DNA of 64,000 bases from Bacteroidota bacterium (GCA_005882315.1 VBAR01000001.1:631736-695735), one strand, 5' to 3'. Positions 9,901 through 18,262 are shown, counted from the first letter of the stretch. Numbers and translations: made by a program. Notes: a model not told the origin generated them from the letters alone.

Positions 9901-12900
9901 GATATCCGGAACATTTAATGGATCGAATAGTGCCGATGATTATTTGGTCATTAGAAGCACTTCATCTTCTCTATCGGCACTGCCAGCAGATAACGTTGAT
10001 TATAATGTGGGCGAATCATTAGGAGGAGGTATTGTTATTTCCAATAGTGCTGCAACCAGCTTTATTGCAAATAATTTAAGCACGGGAACTACTTATTACT
10101 TTTTTGTTTTCGCTGCTAATAAAAATTGTTCGGGCGGTACAAAATATTTAACCGTTTCGCCTTTAACAGGCTACGCTACGACTACAAGTGCGGTGACGTA
10201 TAATTATTATTTTGGTAACCTGCATGCTCACTCGGATTACTCGGACGGAAACGACGACCACCCCGGTTATACTCCGGCTGATGATTATAATTATGCGATG
10301 ACTGCACAGTGTATGGACTTTTTAGGTATTTCAGAACACAATCATTATTCTTCTAATGATAATCCCGGAAATACGATTGCCAATTATCATAAAGGCCCGA
10401 TCCAGGCGGATTCATTTACCAATGTTCATCCGAACTTTTTAGCATTGTATGGAATGGAATGGGGTGTGATTTCCGGTGGTGGCCATGTTGTCGTGTATGG
10501 CGATGGCATGAACCAACTCTTCGGTTGGGAATCAGGAAATGGTGGTTGGGGACCAACGGATAATTATGATGTATATGTTCCGAAAAATGTGTACACCGGT
10601 TCAACCGGGTTGTTTAAAACCATAAATGATTTTAAAAATCAAAATACGTTCGCTACACTGGCGCATCCGAATCAAACGGATTATAATAATCTTGCCGGTA
10701 TTGCCCTGGATGCTGTAGCAGACAGTGCAATTGTTGGTTCAGCTGTTGAAACCGGTCCGGCATTTTCAACAAATACTACTTATACCAATCCGTCAACGAT
10801 GTCTTATCTGTGGTATTATGAAACTTTACTTGCGAAAGGTTACCATTTAGGACCAACTATTGATCACGATAATCACAATACAACCTTCGGACATACTACT
10901 ACTGCAAGAACTGCTGTTATTGCACCACTATTAAATAAAACAGAAATTATAAAAGCAATGCATGATATGCATTTTTACGCTACAGAAGATTGTGATAGTA
11001 AAGTTGATTTTACGATCAATACTAAAATAATGGGTTCTGTTTTTTCTGATAGAAATGCTCCGGCAATATCAGTTACTCTTTCCGATGCTACTACAAATAC
11101 TTCATCTGCTATTATCAGGATTATGTCCGGCACTCCCGGAAGCGGAATAATGCCTGTGAAAATTGATTCAGTTATCGGCAACAGTTTAAATTTTATTGAT
11201 AATAATTTAGCAAACGGTGCAACTGGATATTATTATATTGATATTACCAATGGCAATTCACGCATAGTTACTTCGCCTATATGGTACACAAGAACATGTA
11301 GTGTTGCAAGTGAGGCGATAGTTTACTCCTGCAATAGTTTTGATTGGAACGGACAGACTTATAATCAATCAGGGACTTATTCAAAAACAGGATTCACGAG
11401 TATTTCAGGTTGTGATTCAACAGCAATATTACATCTTACTATCACGACGCCGACCACAGGTGACACGACAGCCGTTGCCTGTAACAGTTTTAACTGGTAT
11501 GGAAATGTGTACACGACTTCTGGTACTCCAACTCATTCACTGAAAGAAATAGGAGGATGCGATTCAGTAGTGACTTTGCATCTGACCATTCATTACAGCA
11601 GCGAACCTACATCTTTTGATACATCGGCATGTACAAGTCTGGTATTACCATGGAGTGAAATAGCTGTAACAAGTTCAGGAGATTATATTCACACGTATAC
11701 CAATATCAATGGGTGCGATTCAGTAGTAACAGCACATGTAACAATTAACCAGGTCCCATCTGTTTCCATAACGCCGGATGGACCTATATCCTTCTGTCCC
11801 GGTGGATCAGTAACGCTTTCTGCTAGTTCAGCTGTTAGTTATTTATGGAGCAACTCGGCTACATCGGCATCAATAGTAGTTCAGCAAACAGGAAATTATT
11901 CAGTAACAATAACCGATGCAAATGGATGCTCCAATACATCTGATGCAACAACAGTAACAGTTGAAGACGTGACACCACCTGTTGTTCATGTGCAGAATAT
12001 AAATGCAGTATTGGGAGCAAATGGTACGGTCACAATCATACCATCACAAATAAATAATGGATCGACAGATAATTGTTCGATCCCCGCAGACGGGTACCAT
12101 CTTGATAAAACAATATTCAATTGTAATGATGTTGGGGAGAATACAGTCACCTTAACCGTTACAGATGCCAATGGAAATTCAGCAACAGCAAATGCAACGG
12201 TAACGGTAATGGACAATCAAAAACCAACTATTACTGCACCGTCTAACAAAACCGTAAACAATAATGCAGGCGTATGTTATGCTACTGGTGTTGTTTTAGG
12301 CAGCCCAACTACTTCCGATAACTGTTCAGGTCAATTGACCGTAAGTAACGACGCACCTGCTCAATTCCCTAAAGGGGTAACTATTGTAACATGGACAATA
12401 ACAGATGCAGCAGGTAATACAGCGACTGCAACACAAACAGTAACAGTAACGGATAACCAAAAGCCAGTTATTACTTCTTGTCCGACAGTTTCGCCACTTT
12501 GTTACAGCATTGCTGGTAGCTATATTATTCCTCCTATTACAGCAACTGATAATTGCAGTACACTAAGCTATAGTTATGTTATCACTGGCACTACCAGCAG
12601 ATCCGGATCAACAAATAATGCAAGCGGACCATTTAATATTGGCAGCAATATTATTACTTGGACAGTAACTGATGGAAGCGGAAATATACAAACTTGTCAA
12701 ACCACAGTTATTGTAAATGGAAACCTGAATGTATCAATTCCGAATGCATTTGCTCTTTCTTCTGGTGTATTGGCGAATACTGTTTATATCGGTTATTCAC
12801 CGGCTTCTTCGCTTACACTCGTTGCGCAGGCAAGCGGAGGAAATCCCGGTTATACATATTTATGGTCAACAGGTGCAACTACTTCATCAATTACTGTGAG

Positions 12901-13423
12901 CCCGACCTTAACGACTACTTATTCGGTAACAATAAAGGATCAATACAATTGCCAGGCTACTATCAATAAGTCTGTAACAGTTATGGATATTCGCGGCGGT
13001 AAGAAACTGGATAAGGTTAATCTGTGTCATACACAGTCAGGCAGTCCGAGCACTCTGACTGTTAGCACTTCAGAAGTATCGATACATTTATCACATGGTG
13101 ATATGCTTGGTGCTTGTGCTGCTCCGTTAAATACAATTACCAGTAACGACGCAAGAGATGAGCAAACACAAACTGGGAAAGTTGTAGTAACAGCAATGCC
13201 AAATCCATCAGCAAAGAATTTTACACTGATCATTTCTGGTGGTAATGCTACTATTACAAACTTGCGGGTAACAGATATTTCCGGAAGAGTAATTGAACAG
13301 AAAAATTTCAACTCAAGCCAGGTAATAAAAATTGGTGATAGCTACCGTCCCGGTATGTATTTCGTTGAAGTAATGCAGGGAAAAGAAAAATCAGTATTGA
13401 AACTTGTTAAGATAAATGAGTAA
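6935..13423 (+). CDS. Giant T9SS-exported protein with an internal PHP-type metallohydrolase domain
   Basis: A 2162-residue exported protein. Order: signal peptide (about 1-21, ending DITGQ); a beta-sandwich; a cadherin-like sandwich domain (about 208-306, NADLSNLSLSAGTLTPVF...); a choice-of-anchor-type region; a fibronectin-like region (to about 510); and a jelly-roll-like segment. Next come three tandem repeats of about 120 residues starting near 730, 851 and 970, each opening PC(S/T) and holding YNVG and YYFF. The PHP-type (CehA/McbA-like) hydrolase follows at about 1090-1390. Metal-binding motifs are FGNLHAHSDYSDG (about 1093-1105), GISEHNH (about 1131), LAHPNQTD (about 1242) and DHDNHNTTFGH (about 1310). 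Then come CNSFxW/GCDS repeats, HYR-like domains and a T9SS type A sorting domain (PNPSAKNFTL...GMYFVEV). The likely role is a surface or extracellular phosphoesterase on an adhesive scaffold; the substrate is unknown. Confidence 0.8.
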   Translation: MRKIFFLFLFCFGILNSDITGQIVAWNNNALSGTTAGNLNATTNDANLNTGVLSRGSGIVASSLTGGYASNTWTDVNLAGAITNNRYYQCAISAKANYKVSLSTLDFKLRRTSTGPNAYIWRYSTDGTNFTDIGLAVSFTTTTSGGDVQPQISLSAISALQNVFSGTTITLRLYAWGASSAAGTLAFGTGNVNSLAVGGTVAIAALSTNADLSNLSLSAGTLTPVFSSGLTSYTASVANSVSSITVTPTASDANATIKVNNVTVASGNASTAIALSTGDNIINTVVTAQDGITTKTYSVTVNRASSGIPVLTTISPLPNFGNICINTTAGPGSFTINGSDLDGTDISIASLTGFTYSETPNGIYASTLSFSYAGNGFTDKIIYVKFTPTAVQSYNGDILLTGGGVTNFAVAAMGSGINTAPTVTTGTSIPAATTATVSGIINNDGCASITAYGIEYSVNSGFPNGTGTQVPSTNLNSGNFSSTITGLAPNTRYFYKAYATNSIGTSYGAQQAFTETPLPVVMASQPSLSYTEDFHDIANWTNFFISGDGANHWGGLSATGSGGIPNGTTLTASTNSFQGAAFGSSGGVQKGTDQVPPTTSIVLLSTGTADNTTSAAIDFYMDFTGVNAGTLSFDWASINNATGNRKGSLRVYGSVNGTTFTEISSAAVLNFTNNILTNGSIANIPLPASFNNNPNARLRFYYYNGTGGTTGSRPKISIDNLTVTSVPSTPCSSPTAQPTSMVFGTISDISIQGSFTAGSPSSDQYLTIASTNSDLTSTPVDGVVYNVGESFGDGTVIAKGSSLNFTATGLSPSTTYYFFTYAVNGVCTGGPKYLALNPLTGNATTNAGFPPCTAPSAQASELVFSNITIGSIQGSFTATAADEYLVVKSTSSALTADPANGSVYNVGDVLGNGVVVKRSNTTSFISSGLTAGTQYYFFVFSLNSQSCINGPTYNIVDPLNGSQTTQPLPPCTSPSAQPTILTFNAANTLISGTFNGSNSADDYLVIRSTSSSLSALPADNVDYNVGESLGGGIVISNSAATSFIANNLSTGTTYYFFVFAANKNCSGGTKYLTVSPLTGYATTTSAVTYNYYFGNLHAHSDYSDGNDDHPGYTPADDYNYAMTAQCMDFLGISEHNHYSSNDNPGNTIANYHKGPIQADSFTNVHPNFLALYGMEWGVISGGGHVVVYGDGMNQLFGWESGNGGWGPTDNYDVYVPKNVYTGSTGLFKTINDFKNQNTFATLAHPNQTDYNNLAGIALDAVADSAIVGSAVETGPAFSTNTTYTNPSTMSYLWYYETLLAKGYHLGPTIDHDNHNTTFGHTTTARTAVIAPLLNKTEIIKAMHDMHFYATEDCDSKVDFTINTKIMGSVFSDRNAPAISVTLSDATTNTSSAIIRIMSGTPGSGIMPVKIDSVIGNSLNFIDNNLANGATGYYYIDITNGNSRIVTSPIWYTRTCSVASEAIVYSCNSFDWNGQTYNQSGTYSKTGFTSISGCDSTAILHLTITTPTTGDTTAVACNSFNWYGNVYTTSGTPTHSLKEIGGCDSVVTLHLTIHYSSEPTSFDTSACTSLVLPWSEIAVTSSGDYIHTYTNINGCDSVVTAHVTINQVPSVSITPDGPISFCPGGSVTLSASSAVSYLWSNSATSASIVVQQTGNYSVTITDANGCSNTSDATTVTVEDVTPPVVHVQNINAVLGANGTVTIIPSQINNGSTDNCSIPADGYHLDKTIFNCNDVGENTVTLTVTDANGNSATANATVTVMDNQKPTITAPSNKTVNNNAGVCYATGVVLGSPTTSDNCSGQLTVSNDAPAQFPKGVTIVTWTITDAAGNTATATQTVTVTDNQKPVITSCPTVSPLCYSIAGSYIIPPITATDNCSTLSYSYVITGTTSRSGSTNNASGPFNIGSNIITWTVTDGSGNIQTCQTTVIVNGNLNVSIPNAFALSSGVLANTVYIGYSPASSLTLVAQASGGNPGYTYLWSTGATTSSITVSPTLTTTYSVTIKDQYNCQATINKSVTVMDIRGGKKLDKVNLCHTQSGSPSTLTVSTSEVSIHLSHGDMLGACAAPLNTITSNDARDEQTQTGKVVVTAMPNPSAKNFTLIISGGNATITNLRVTDISGRVIEQKNFNSSQVIKIGDSYRPGMYFVEVMQGKEKSVLKLVKINE

Positions 13424-13436
13424 TATTAAAATCTTC

Positions 13437-13470
13437 AAAAGCCAGAGGTTATGCCTCTGGCTTTTTTATT
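13437..13470. terminator. Bidirectional terminator between convergent genes
   Basis: GCCAGAGG (13441-13448) pairs with CCTCTGGC (13454-13461) around TTATG, with A-tract before and T-tract after. The giant PHP gene and the beta-barrel gene converge here and both can use it. The tail overlaps the stop codon of the minus-strand gene. Confidence 0.85.
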
Positions 13471-14206
13471 TTACCGGGGGACAATTCAGCCTGTTTTTAT
13501 TTCCTGTTTTATAAATAACGCCAATAGTAATACTGTGATAATGATCATCTCTTTTGGGATTAGCAGCATAACTGAACCCATCAAGATAATCGTTAAAAAT
13601 AAACCGGTATGTTGCTTCTGCATTTATAGCAAACCTGCTTGAAATCTCATATCGAAATCCTATACCAGCAGGAATGAACGGTAATACTTTCGGAAGTTTT
13701 TTCTGAGAATCAGTATTTAAACCAGTCCCCACCTCCGATTCAGAAGTAAAAAATTCAGCATTGAAGCTGCTCCAATCAGGTTTGATATTTAAAAAACTTA
13801 AGCCTGCACCTGTAAAAACATACGGCGAAAAACGTCCTTTATTCCTGTTAAAATTATTTCCCTGGATATCCCACACAGCCAATCCTGATAATTCGATCAA
13901 CGGACTTTCGAATTTAAAGTTTCTTTGTTGCCGGTATTCAGGATTTGAATATTTTGACTCATCCCCTTCCAGTTTTGCAATAGCAAGGTTAAAGCGATAA
14001 CTGAGATTTGAACTCACAATTTTATTTGCAAATAAATGAAGGCCGGGTTTCGTGGTTTTAAATGAACCTAATTGATTTGGTGTTAAATCACCCTGGTAGA
14101 TATAAGCACCTAAACCTAGCCCTATTTCGAAATTTTTGGATTGAGCCTGAGCATTAATTAGGGTGTTTGTAAATAATAATAACACACCCATGTATTTGTT
14201 TTTCAT
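13466..14206 (-). CDS. Outer membrane beta-barrel protein, DUF6089-like
   Basis: A predicted small outer membrane barrel. It has a signal peptide (MKNKYMGVLLLFTNTLINAQAQ), then NFEIGLGLGAYIYQGDLTP, an N-terminal strand pattern I associate with DUF6089-type proteins, then alternating strands ending FAINAEATYRFIFNDYLDG and SITIGVIYKTG. I chose the ATG at 14206. An in-frame ATG at 14218 and a TTG at 14302 exist but precede a less typical signal sequence. It is alone between a convergent giant gene and a 340-base gap. Function is unknown; members of this group are often annotated as porin-like or T9SS-associated barrels. Confidence 0.65.
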   Translation of the reverse strand: MKNKYMGVLLLFTNTLINAQAQSKNFEIGLGLGAYIYQGDLTPNQLGSFKTTKPGLHLFANKIVSSNLSYRFNLAIAKLEGDESKYSNPEYRQQRNFKFESPLIELSGLAVWDIQGNNFNRNKGRFSPYVFTGAGLSFLNIKPDWSSFNAEFFTSESEVGTGLNTDSQKKLPKVLPFIPAGIGFRYEISSRFAINAEATYRFIFNDYLDGFSYAANPKRDDHYHSITIGVIYKTGNKNRLNCPPVK

Positions 14207-14545
14207 GATAGCTTTCATGTAGTTCACGTTTTTAAATGATGAATGAAAGCAGGAGTTTTGAGAGGAGTTTTTCAAAAAAGTACGGCATAAGCAGGTTTTC
14301 AATTACACAGTTCTTTACTGGAACTTTCAGGATTGAAGCTCAGAAAAAGCTTTGTAAGAGATCGGACATTAAAAACGGGCAAAAAATGGAAAGAAGAATA
14401 TAAGTGAGAAATAGATTCTAGAATTGTTTCATGAAGCTGGTATTAATCACGGCATAAGACATTAATTAATCAGAAAGGTTTATTCTATTGGTTAGTTTTT
14501 TTTAAAAATATTTACCATCCAGAAACAAGCAGGTTTTGGGCAGCC
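14207..14545. other. Intergenic region, no gene seen
   Basis: About 340 AT-rich bases between two minus-strand genes. It should hold the promoter of the beta-barrel gene, but no good TTTG/TAnnTTTG pair is visible. No tRNA-like or long inverted repeat was found. Confidence 0.5.
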
Positions 14546-15694
14546 TTAAAACAGGCTTTTTTTACGACTACGACCACCTAATCCTAAAACTCCGAGTAAA
14601 TTTCTCACAATCGTATTGCCAGCAGTACGGGTCATACTTTTCACTACCGGATCATCAAAGAACCCTTTTTCTTTCTTAGTTGTTTTTCTTTCTTCCTTTT
14701 CTTCAGCCTGCTCTTGTTTCTGTTCCTGTTCTTTTTTCGCAGCCTCATTCAGCTTTTCGTTCAAAATTTCATAAGCACTTTCGCTATCAACAACTTTGTT
14801 ATATTTCGCAGCAATCTTTGATTTTGCTACCAATGCATCTATTTCAGTATCTGATAAAATATCCATCCGGCTTTGTGGTGGTCGCAACATGCAATGCACC
14901 AGTGGTGTGGGGATTCCTTTTTCGTTCAGCATTGTTACCAATGCTTCACCGATGCCTAATTGAGTAATCAGATCTTCAGTTTTATAAAATTCTGTTTCAG
15001 GATAATTCTCCGAAGTTTGTTTTATCACTTTCCTGTCGGCCGCAGTAAAAGCTCTTAAAGCATGCTGCACTTTTAAACCTAACTGTGCCAGCACTGAAGC
15101 AGGTACGTCCATCGAGTTTTGTGTACAGAAAAATATCCCGATCCCTTTTGAGCGGATAAGTTTAATGATCGTTTCAATTTGTTGCAGCAACGCATCACTT
15201 GCTTCCTGGAAAATAAGATGGGCCTCATCAATAAATAATACCAGCTTGGGTTTATCTAAGTCACCTTCTTCCGGACAACTAGCATATAATTCTGCCAGCA
15301 ATTGCAACATGAATGTTGAAAACAGTTTTGGTCTGTCTTGTAAATCTGTAACCCTGACTACCGAGATCATTCCGCGGCCATCATCGCTGATACGCATCAG
15401 GTCATCCACATCAAAACTTAATTCCCCAAAAAACAGATCGGCACCTTGCTGCTGCAGCTCTATTACTTTTCTTAAGATCGTTCCTGTACTTGTTGTAGAG
15501 ATCTTTCCGTAATCTTTTTCCATTGCTGCTTTTCCTTCATTACTTACAAACTGCAGCACTTTAATTAAATCTTTCAGATCCAGCAACGGCAGCTTGTTAT
15601 CATCACAATATTTAAATATCATGGCGACAAAACCACCCTGTGTGTCATTTAATCCTAAAATTTTTGAAAGCAGCACCGGGCCAAACTCACTCAC
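14546..15694 (-). CDS. HerA/YjgR-type ATPase (DUF853), C-terminal fragment after frameshift
   Basis: C-terminal two thirds of a HerA-like P-loop ATPase of the DUF853/YjgR family. It starts at a GTG inside the conserved segment RATVSEFGPVLLSKILGLNDTQGG, shows the Walker B motif LVLFIDEAHLIF (about residues 145-156) and the Gln/Asn-containing IGIFFCTQNSMDVP, and ends in a charged coiled-coil-like stretch (EKLNEAAKKEQEQKQEQAEE) and a basic tail. Read upstream of the GTG, this frame gives ARLRAT before reaching a TAA, so the N-terminal fragment at 15687-16082 belongs to the same ancestral gene. The Walker A motif is in the other fragment, so neither piece should be active alone. Confidence 0.8.
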   Translation of the reverse strand: MSEFGPVLLSKILGLNDTQGGFVAMIFKYCDDNKLPLLDLKDLIKVLQFVSNEGKAAMEKDYGKISTTSTGTILRKVIELQQQGADLFFGELSFDVDDLMRISDDGRGMISVVRVTDLQDRPKLFSTFMLQLLAELYASCPEEGDLDKPKLVLFIDEAHLIFQEASDALLQQIETIIKLIRSKGIGIFFCTQNSMDVPASVLAQLGLKVQHALRAFTAADRKVIKQTSENYPETEFYKTEDLITQLGIGEALVTMLNEKGIPTPLVHCMLRPPQSRMDILSDTEIDALVAKSKIAAKYNKVVDSESAYEILNEKLNEAAKKEQEQKQEQAEEKEERKTTKKEKGFFDDPVVKSMTRTAGNTIVRNLLGVLGLGGRSRKKSLF

Positions 15695-16082
15695 TGTTGC
15701 ACGCAGTCTTGCCCCTTTTTAGCAACTCAACGGGGTAAGCAGCGGGCTTAAATTCAATGTCTAGTTTTTGAATCCTATCTGTTACTTTATCATTCACTGC
15801 TCCGGCAGCAGCAATACCGCTGAGGTCGCCTTTTATATCCATTATTACAACAGGCACACTTGCATCACTTAAAATTTCACTCATCACCTGCAATGTTTTT
15901 GTTTTACCGGTTCCTGTGGCACCTGCAATCAAACCGTGACGGTTCATCGTCTTTAGCGGTAATAAAACATCTGCTCCCCTTACTACATTTCCATCCAATA
16001 CACCATTACCAATTTTAAATGCTTCGCCTTTGAAAGTATAGCCTGCTTTTATTGCTTCCAGAAATTTTGTTGCATCTGCCAT
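15687..16082 (-). CDS. HerA/YjgR-type ATPase (DUF853), N-terminal fragment ending at a frameshift
   Basis: N-terminal 131 residues of the same DUF853 ATPase. It contains the P-loop GATGTGKT (residues 54-61) and the following strand VPVVIMDIKGDLSG. The normal family sequence holds to YPVELL, after which the frame changes at CCCCTTTTT (15712-15720 on the plus strand) and the protein ends after 11 unrelated residues. Compared with what I recall of Bacteroidota homologues, a few codons also appear to be missing at the junction. This suggests a real small deletion or an assembly error rather than simple slippage. Start ATG is at 16082. Confidence 0.8.
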   Translation of the reverse strand: MADATKFLEAIKAGYTFKGEAFKIGNGVLDGNVVRGADVLLPLKTMNRHGLIAGATGTGKTKTLQVMSEILSDASVPVVIMDIKGDLSGIAAAGAVNDKVTDRIQKLDIEFKPAAYPVELLKRGKTACNSE

Positions 16083-16121
16083 AAATGGATGATTATATAA
16101 AATGAATTTATGTAAATGTAT

Positions 16122-16934
16122 TTAATACCTCAATACTTCAACCGCTATTTTCCAACCGTCTTTTTCATTGCGCCAGATACGGAGATACCCAAATTGCTTA
16201 ACTCCTGTTGTTATATTCCCAAATGTATAACCCAAATCTCCTGACGAGGCTATGCCTGAACCAAGCAACCTGAAGACAGCATCCTGGGGGTCATTATTGA
16301 TAATCCTCTTTTGAAGATTTTTACTTATTGCGGATTGCCGGTTATTGCGTTTCAAAATACTTTTTGCTGACAAAAACTTTTTATAGGCTTTATTTCTATT
16401 CTGTACGGATAAAGTTGTAAAGTTCGCTTCTGCCTTCAGCATTTCAGTAGTAGTAGCATTCCCGGAAATCTTTTCAGCTGTTATTTTCTCTAGCTTAGAA
16501 TCTGAAATAGCTGGTGTATTATTCACCCCCAAATCCACGATAAACTTCCATTCTCCGTTTTTATTGATTTTCCAGACACTGAAGTATTCACCACGGCTGA
16601 GCACAGAATCATTGCGGGAGAAAGTATAGGGACCTGTTGTGTAACCGAAATCCTGTGACGCAGCAATTTCAGCGTGTTGCGGCGACCAATCCAATTTACC
16701 TGTACGTTTTTCTCTTTTCATCCAGCTTTCGATTGCGTTTACCGGTGCTTCAATTTCCGATGCCCATACGATTCCGGCACTATCAGCAAATTTTAAAAAG
16801 GCATCTTTTGTATTATTTGAAACCGAATAAGCGGCAAAATTCCTCTCTGCCTGAACAAGACCGTCAATTGATTTTTGGGCAGCTAAAGAGATAGTAAGAA
16901 AAAATAAACCTGTTGAGATAATTGATTTATGCAT
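16122..16934 (-). CDS. Secreted protein with two NTF2-like (DUF4440/SnoaL-type) domains
   Basis: A 270-residue exported protein with signal peptide MHKSIISTGLFFLTISLAAQ. Two related halves each begin with an AExNF helix: AERNFAAYSVSNNTKDAFLKF (about 29-49) and AEANFTTLSVQNRNKAYKKF (about 169-188). Each half has a DFGYTTGPYTF- or DLGYTFGNI-type strand and ends in a W-K core (VWKINKNGEWKFIVD, IWRNEKDGWKIAVEV). This pattern is typical of the NTF2-like fold. The stop of the GroES-like gene lies 2 bases upstream of this ATG, so they share an operon. No catalytic residues can be assigned. Confidence 0.7.
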   Translation of the reverse strand: MHKSIISTGLFFLTISLAAQKSIDGLVQAERNFAAYSVSNNTKDAFLKFADSAGIVWASEIEAPVNAIESWMKREKRTGKLDWSPQHAEIAASQDFGYTTGPYTFSRNDSVLSRGEYFSVWKINKNGEWKFIVDLGVNNTPAISDSKLEKITAEKISGNATTTEMLKAEANFTTLSVQNRNKAYKKFLSAKSILKRNNRQSAISKNLQKRIINNDPQDAVFRLLGSGIASSGDLGYTFGNITTGVKQFGYLRIWRNEKDGWKIAVEVLRY

Positions 16935-16936
16935 AA

Positions 16937-17314
16937 TTACAAATCTTCTTCCCGCTCCAGCATCAGCACAGCGCTTTGCGGAACGATAAAATATTTTTCA
17001 TTTTCATACATCACTTCTGTTGCACCACTTAATAAGAAAATAGCGAGGTCTCCTTCTTTTGCCTGCAGCGGTACATACTTTACCTGATCTTCATCCTGTT
17101 TCCATGGTTCATCATCTACCGGCATTGGTATTGCATAACCCGGACCTGTTTTAATTATATAACCTTGTTGTACTTTTTCTTTTTCCTGCACACCTGGTGG
17201 CAAATACAGACCGCTATTAGTTCTTTCATCGGGTCTTGCAAGTTTGATTAAAACACGGTCGCCAATCACAATCAGCTTCTTTAAGCGGTTATCCGGAGTA
17301 AGATGCATTGCCAT
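16937..17314 (-). CDS. GroES-family co-chaperone-like protein
   Basis: A 125-residue Cpn10-fold protein. GDRVLIKLARPDERTNSGLYLPPGVQEKEKVQQGYIIKTGPG matches the N-terminal beta-barrel and mobile-loop region of GroES. GDLAIFLLSGATEVMYENEKYFIVPQSAVLMLE matches its C-terminal half. It is longer than standard GroES (~95 residues) because of an N-terminal extension and an insert (MPVDDEPWKQDEDQ) after the GPG turn. There is no groEL next to it, so this is probably a second, specialised GroES paralogue. It is cotranscribed with the NTF2-like gene. Confidence 0.8.
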   Translation of the reverse strand: MAMHLTPDNRLKKLIVIGDRVLIKLARPDERTNSGLYLPPGVQEKEKVQQGYIIKTGPGYAIPMPVDDEPWKQDEDQVKYVPLQAKEGDLAIFLLSGATEVMYENEKYFIVPQSAVLMLEREEDL

Positions 17315-17331
17315 TTAATAGAGTTGAAAGA

Positions 17332-17339
17332 CAAAAATA
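17332..17339 (-). promoter_or_regulatory. Candidate -7 box for the GroES-like gene
   Basis: On the minus strand the sequence is TATTTTTG, a perfect TAnnTTTG, 18 bases before the ATG. No TTTG is found 19 bases upstream. Confidence 0.4.
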
Positions 17340-17417
17340 AACCAGTCTGCCCGTGAATCGCCAGTCCCTATTCAATTCTTTTAACAAAATATTGAACCCG
17401 AATGCTTCAAGACCGGA

Positions 17418-17448
17418 TTTGCTTTATCTTTATTTGCAATTATTACTT
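17418..17448 (+). promoter_or_regulatory. Candidate promoter for the response regulator
   Basis: TTTG (17418-17421) is followed by 19 bases and then TATTACTT (17441-17448), a partial match to TAnnTTTG. It gives a leader of about 60 bases if translation starts at the preferred ATG, 17512. Confidence 0.35.
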
Positions 17449-17511
17449 TAACAAAGGATGTCGCAGGTTTTCAAAACTTTACACATCCAAATAGAACCTA
17501 AAATAAAAAAC

Positions 17512-18207
17512 ATGGAAGGCAAAAAACCCAAAATCTTATTGTGCGAAGACGATAACAATCTCGGAAGTGTGCTGAAGAACTATCTTGAACTGAATGATTA
17601 TGATGTAACGCTTGAACGGGATGGCCGCCTTGGCCTCGCTGCATTTCAACGTGAAAAATTTGATATCTGCTTACTGGATGTAATGATGCCGAATATGGAT
17701 GGCTTTACACTCGCAGAAGAGATCCGCGATGTGGACCCCGATATTCCCTTGTTCTTTCTTAGTGCAAAAACTATGAAAGAAGATGTGATCCAGGGGTATA
17801 AACTCGGCGCTGATGATTATATCACCAAGCCTTTTGACAGCGAAGTACTGCTGTTGAAAATAAAAGCGATACTGAAGCGTAATGAAGAAATGAACAAGGA
17901 AAGTGAGAACAAAGAATTTGATCTATCCACTTATCATTTTAATCCCAAACTACGCCAATTGATACATAATGGTATAACACAAACACTTTCTCCAAAAGAA
18001 AATGAGTTATTGAAAATGCTGGCCGAACATTTGAATGATCTATTGCCAAGAGAACAAGCTTTGAAAAAGATCTGGGGCAGCGATACTTATTTCAATGGAC
18101 GCAGCATGGATGTTTACATTGCAAAGCTGAGAAAGTATTTAAAAGATGATGAAAAGATTGAGATCGTGAATATACATGGCAATGGATTCAGATTAGTTGT
18201 ACAATAG
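17512..18207 (+). CDS. OmpR/PhoB-family response regulator, RprY-like
   Basis: A two-component DNA-binding regulator. The receiver domain starts KPKILLCEDDNNLG, with the phosphorylatable Asp in CLLDVMMPNMDG, the Thr/Ser in FLSAKT and the Lys in YITKPFD. The C-terminal winged helix contains LSPKENELLKMLAEH, REQALKKIWG and GRSMDVYIAKLRKYL. The sequence resembles RprY of Bacteroides. I chose the ATG at 17512 (MEGKKPKILL, 231 residues) over the ATG at 17458, because the extra 18 residues do not belong to a receiver fold. No histidine kinase is adjacent. Confidence 0.88.
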   Translation: MEGKKPKILLCEDDNNLGSVLKNYLELNDYDVTLERDGRLGLAAFQREKFDICLLDVMMPNMDGFTLAEEIRDVDPDIPLFFLSAKTMKEDVIQGYKLGADDYITKPFDSEVLLLKIKAILKRNEEMNKESENKEFDLSTYHFNPKLRQLIHNGITQTLSPKENELLKMLAEHLNDLLPREQALKKIWGSDTYFNGRSMDVYIAKLRKYLKDDEKIEIVNIHGNGFRLVVQ

Positions 18208-18227
18208 AACTACAAGTAATAGATTAA

Positions 18228-18262
18228 AGGGGATTATAGGGAAACCTGTAGTCCTTTTTTTA
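18228..18262 (+). terminator. Intrinsic terminator after the response regulator
   Basis: A 13-bp stem with a few G-T pairs (18228-18240 with 18245-18257) closes a GAAA tetraloop and leads into a T-run. It overlaps the stop codon of convergent ruvB. Confidence 0.75.

Noticed and set aside
9121-10190. Evenly spaced repeats of about 360 bases, checked as a possible CRISPR or satellite array
   Set aside because: They are three diverged protein repeats of about 120 residues within one open frame.
10416-10604. His-rich minus-strand frame within the PHP domain
   Set aside because: It is an antisense shadow of the metal-binding region with no independent support.
14539-14563. Hairpin AGCCT/AGGCT followed by seven T on the plus strand
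   Set aside because: No plus-strand gene ends there, and on the minus strand no T-tract follows; it overlaps the end of the ATPase fragment.
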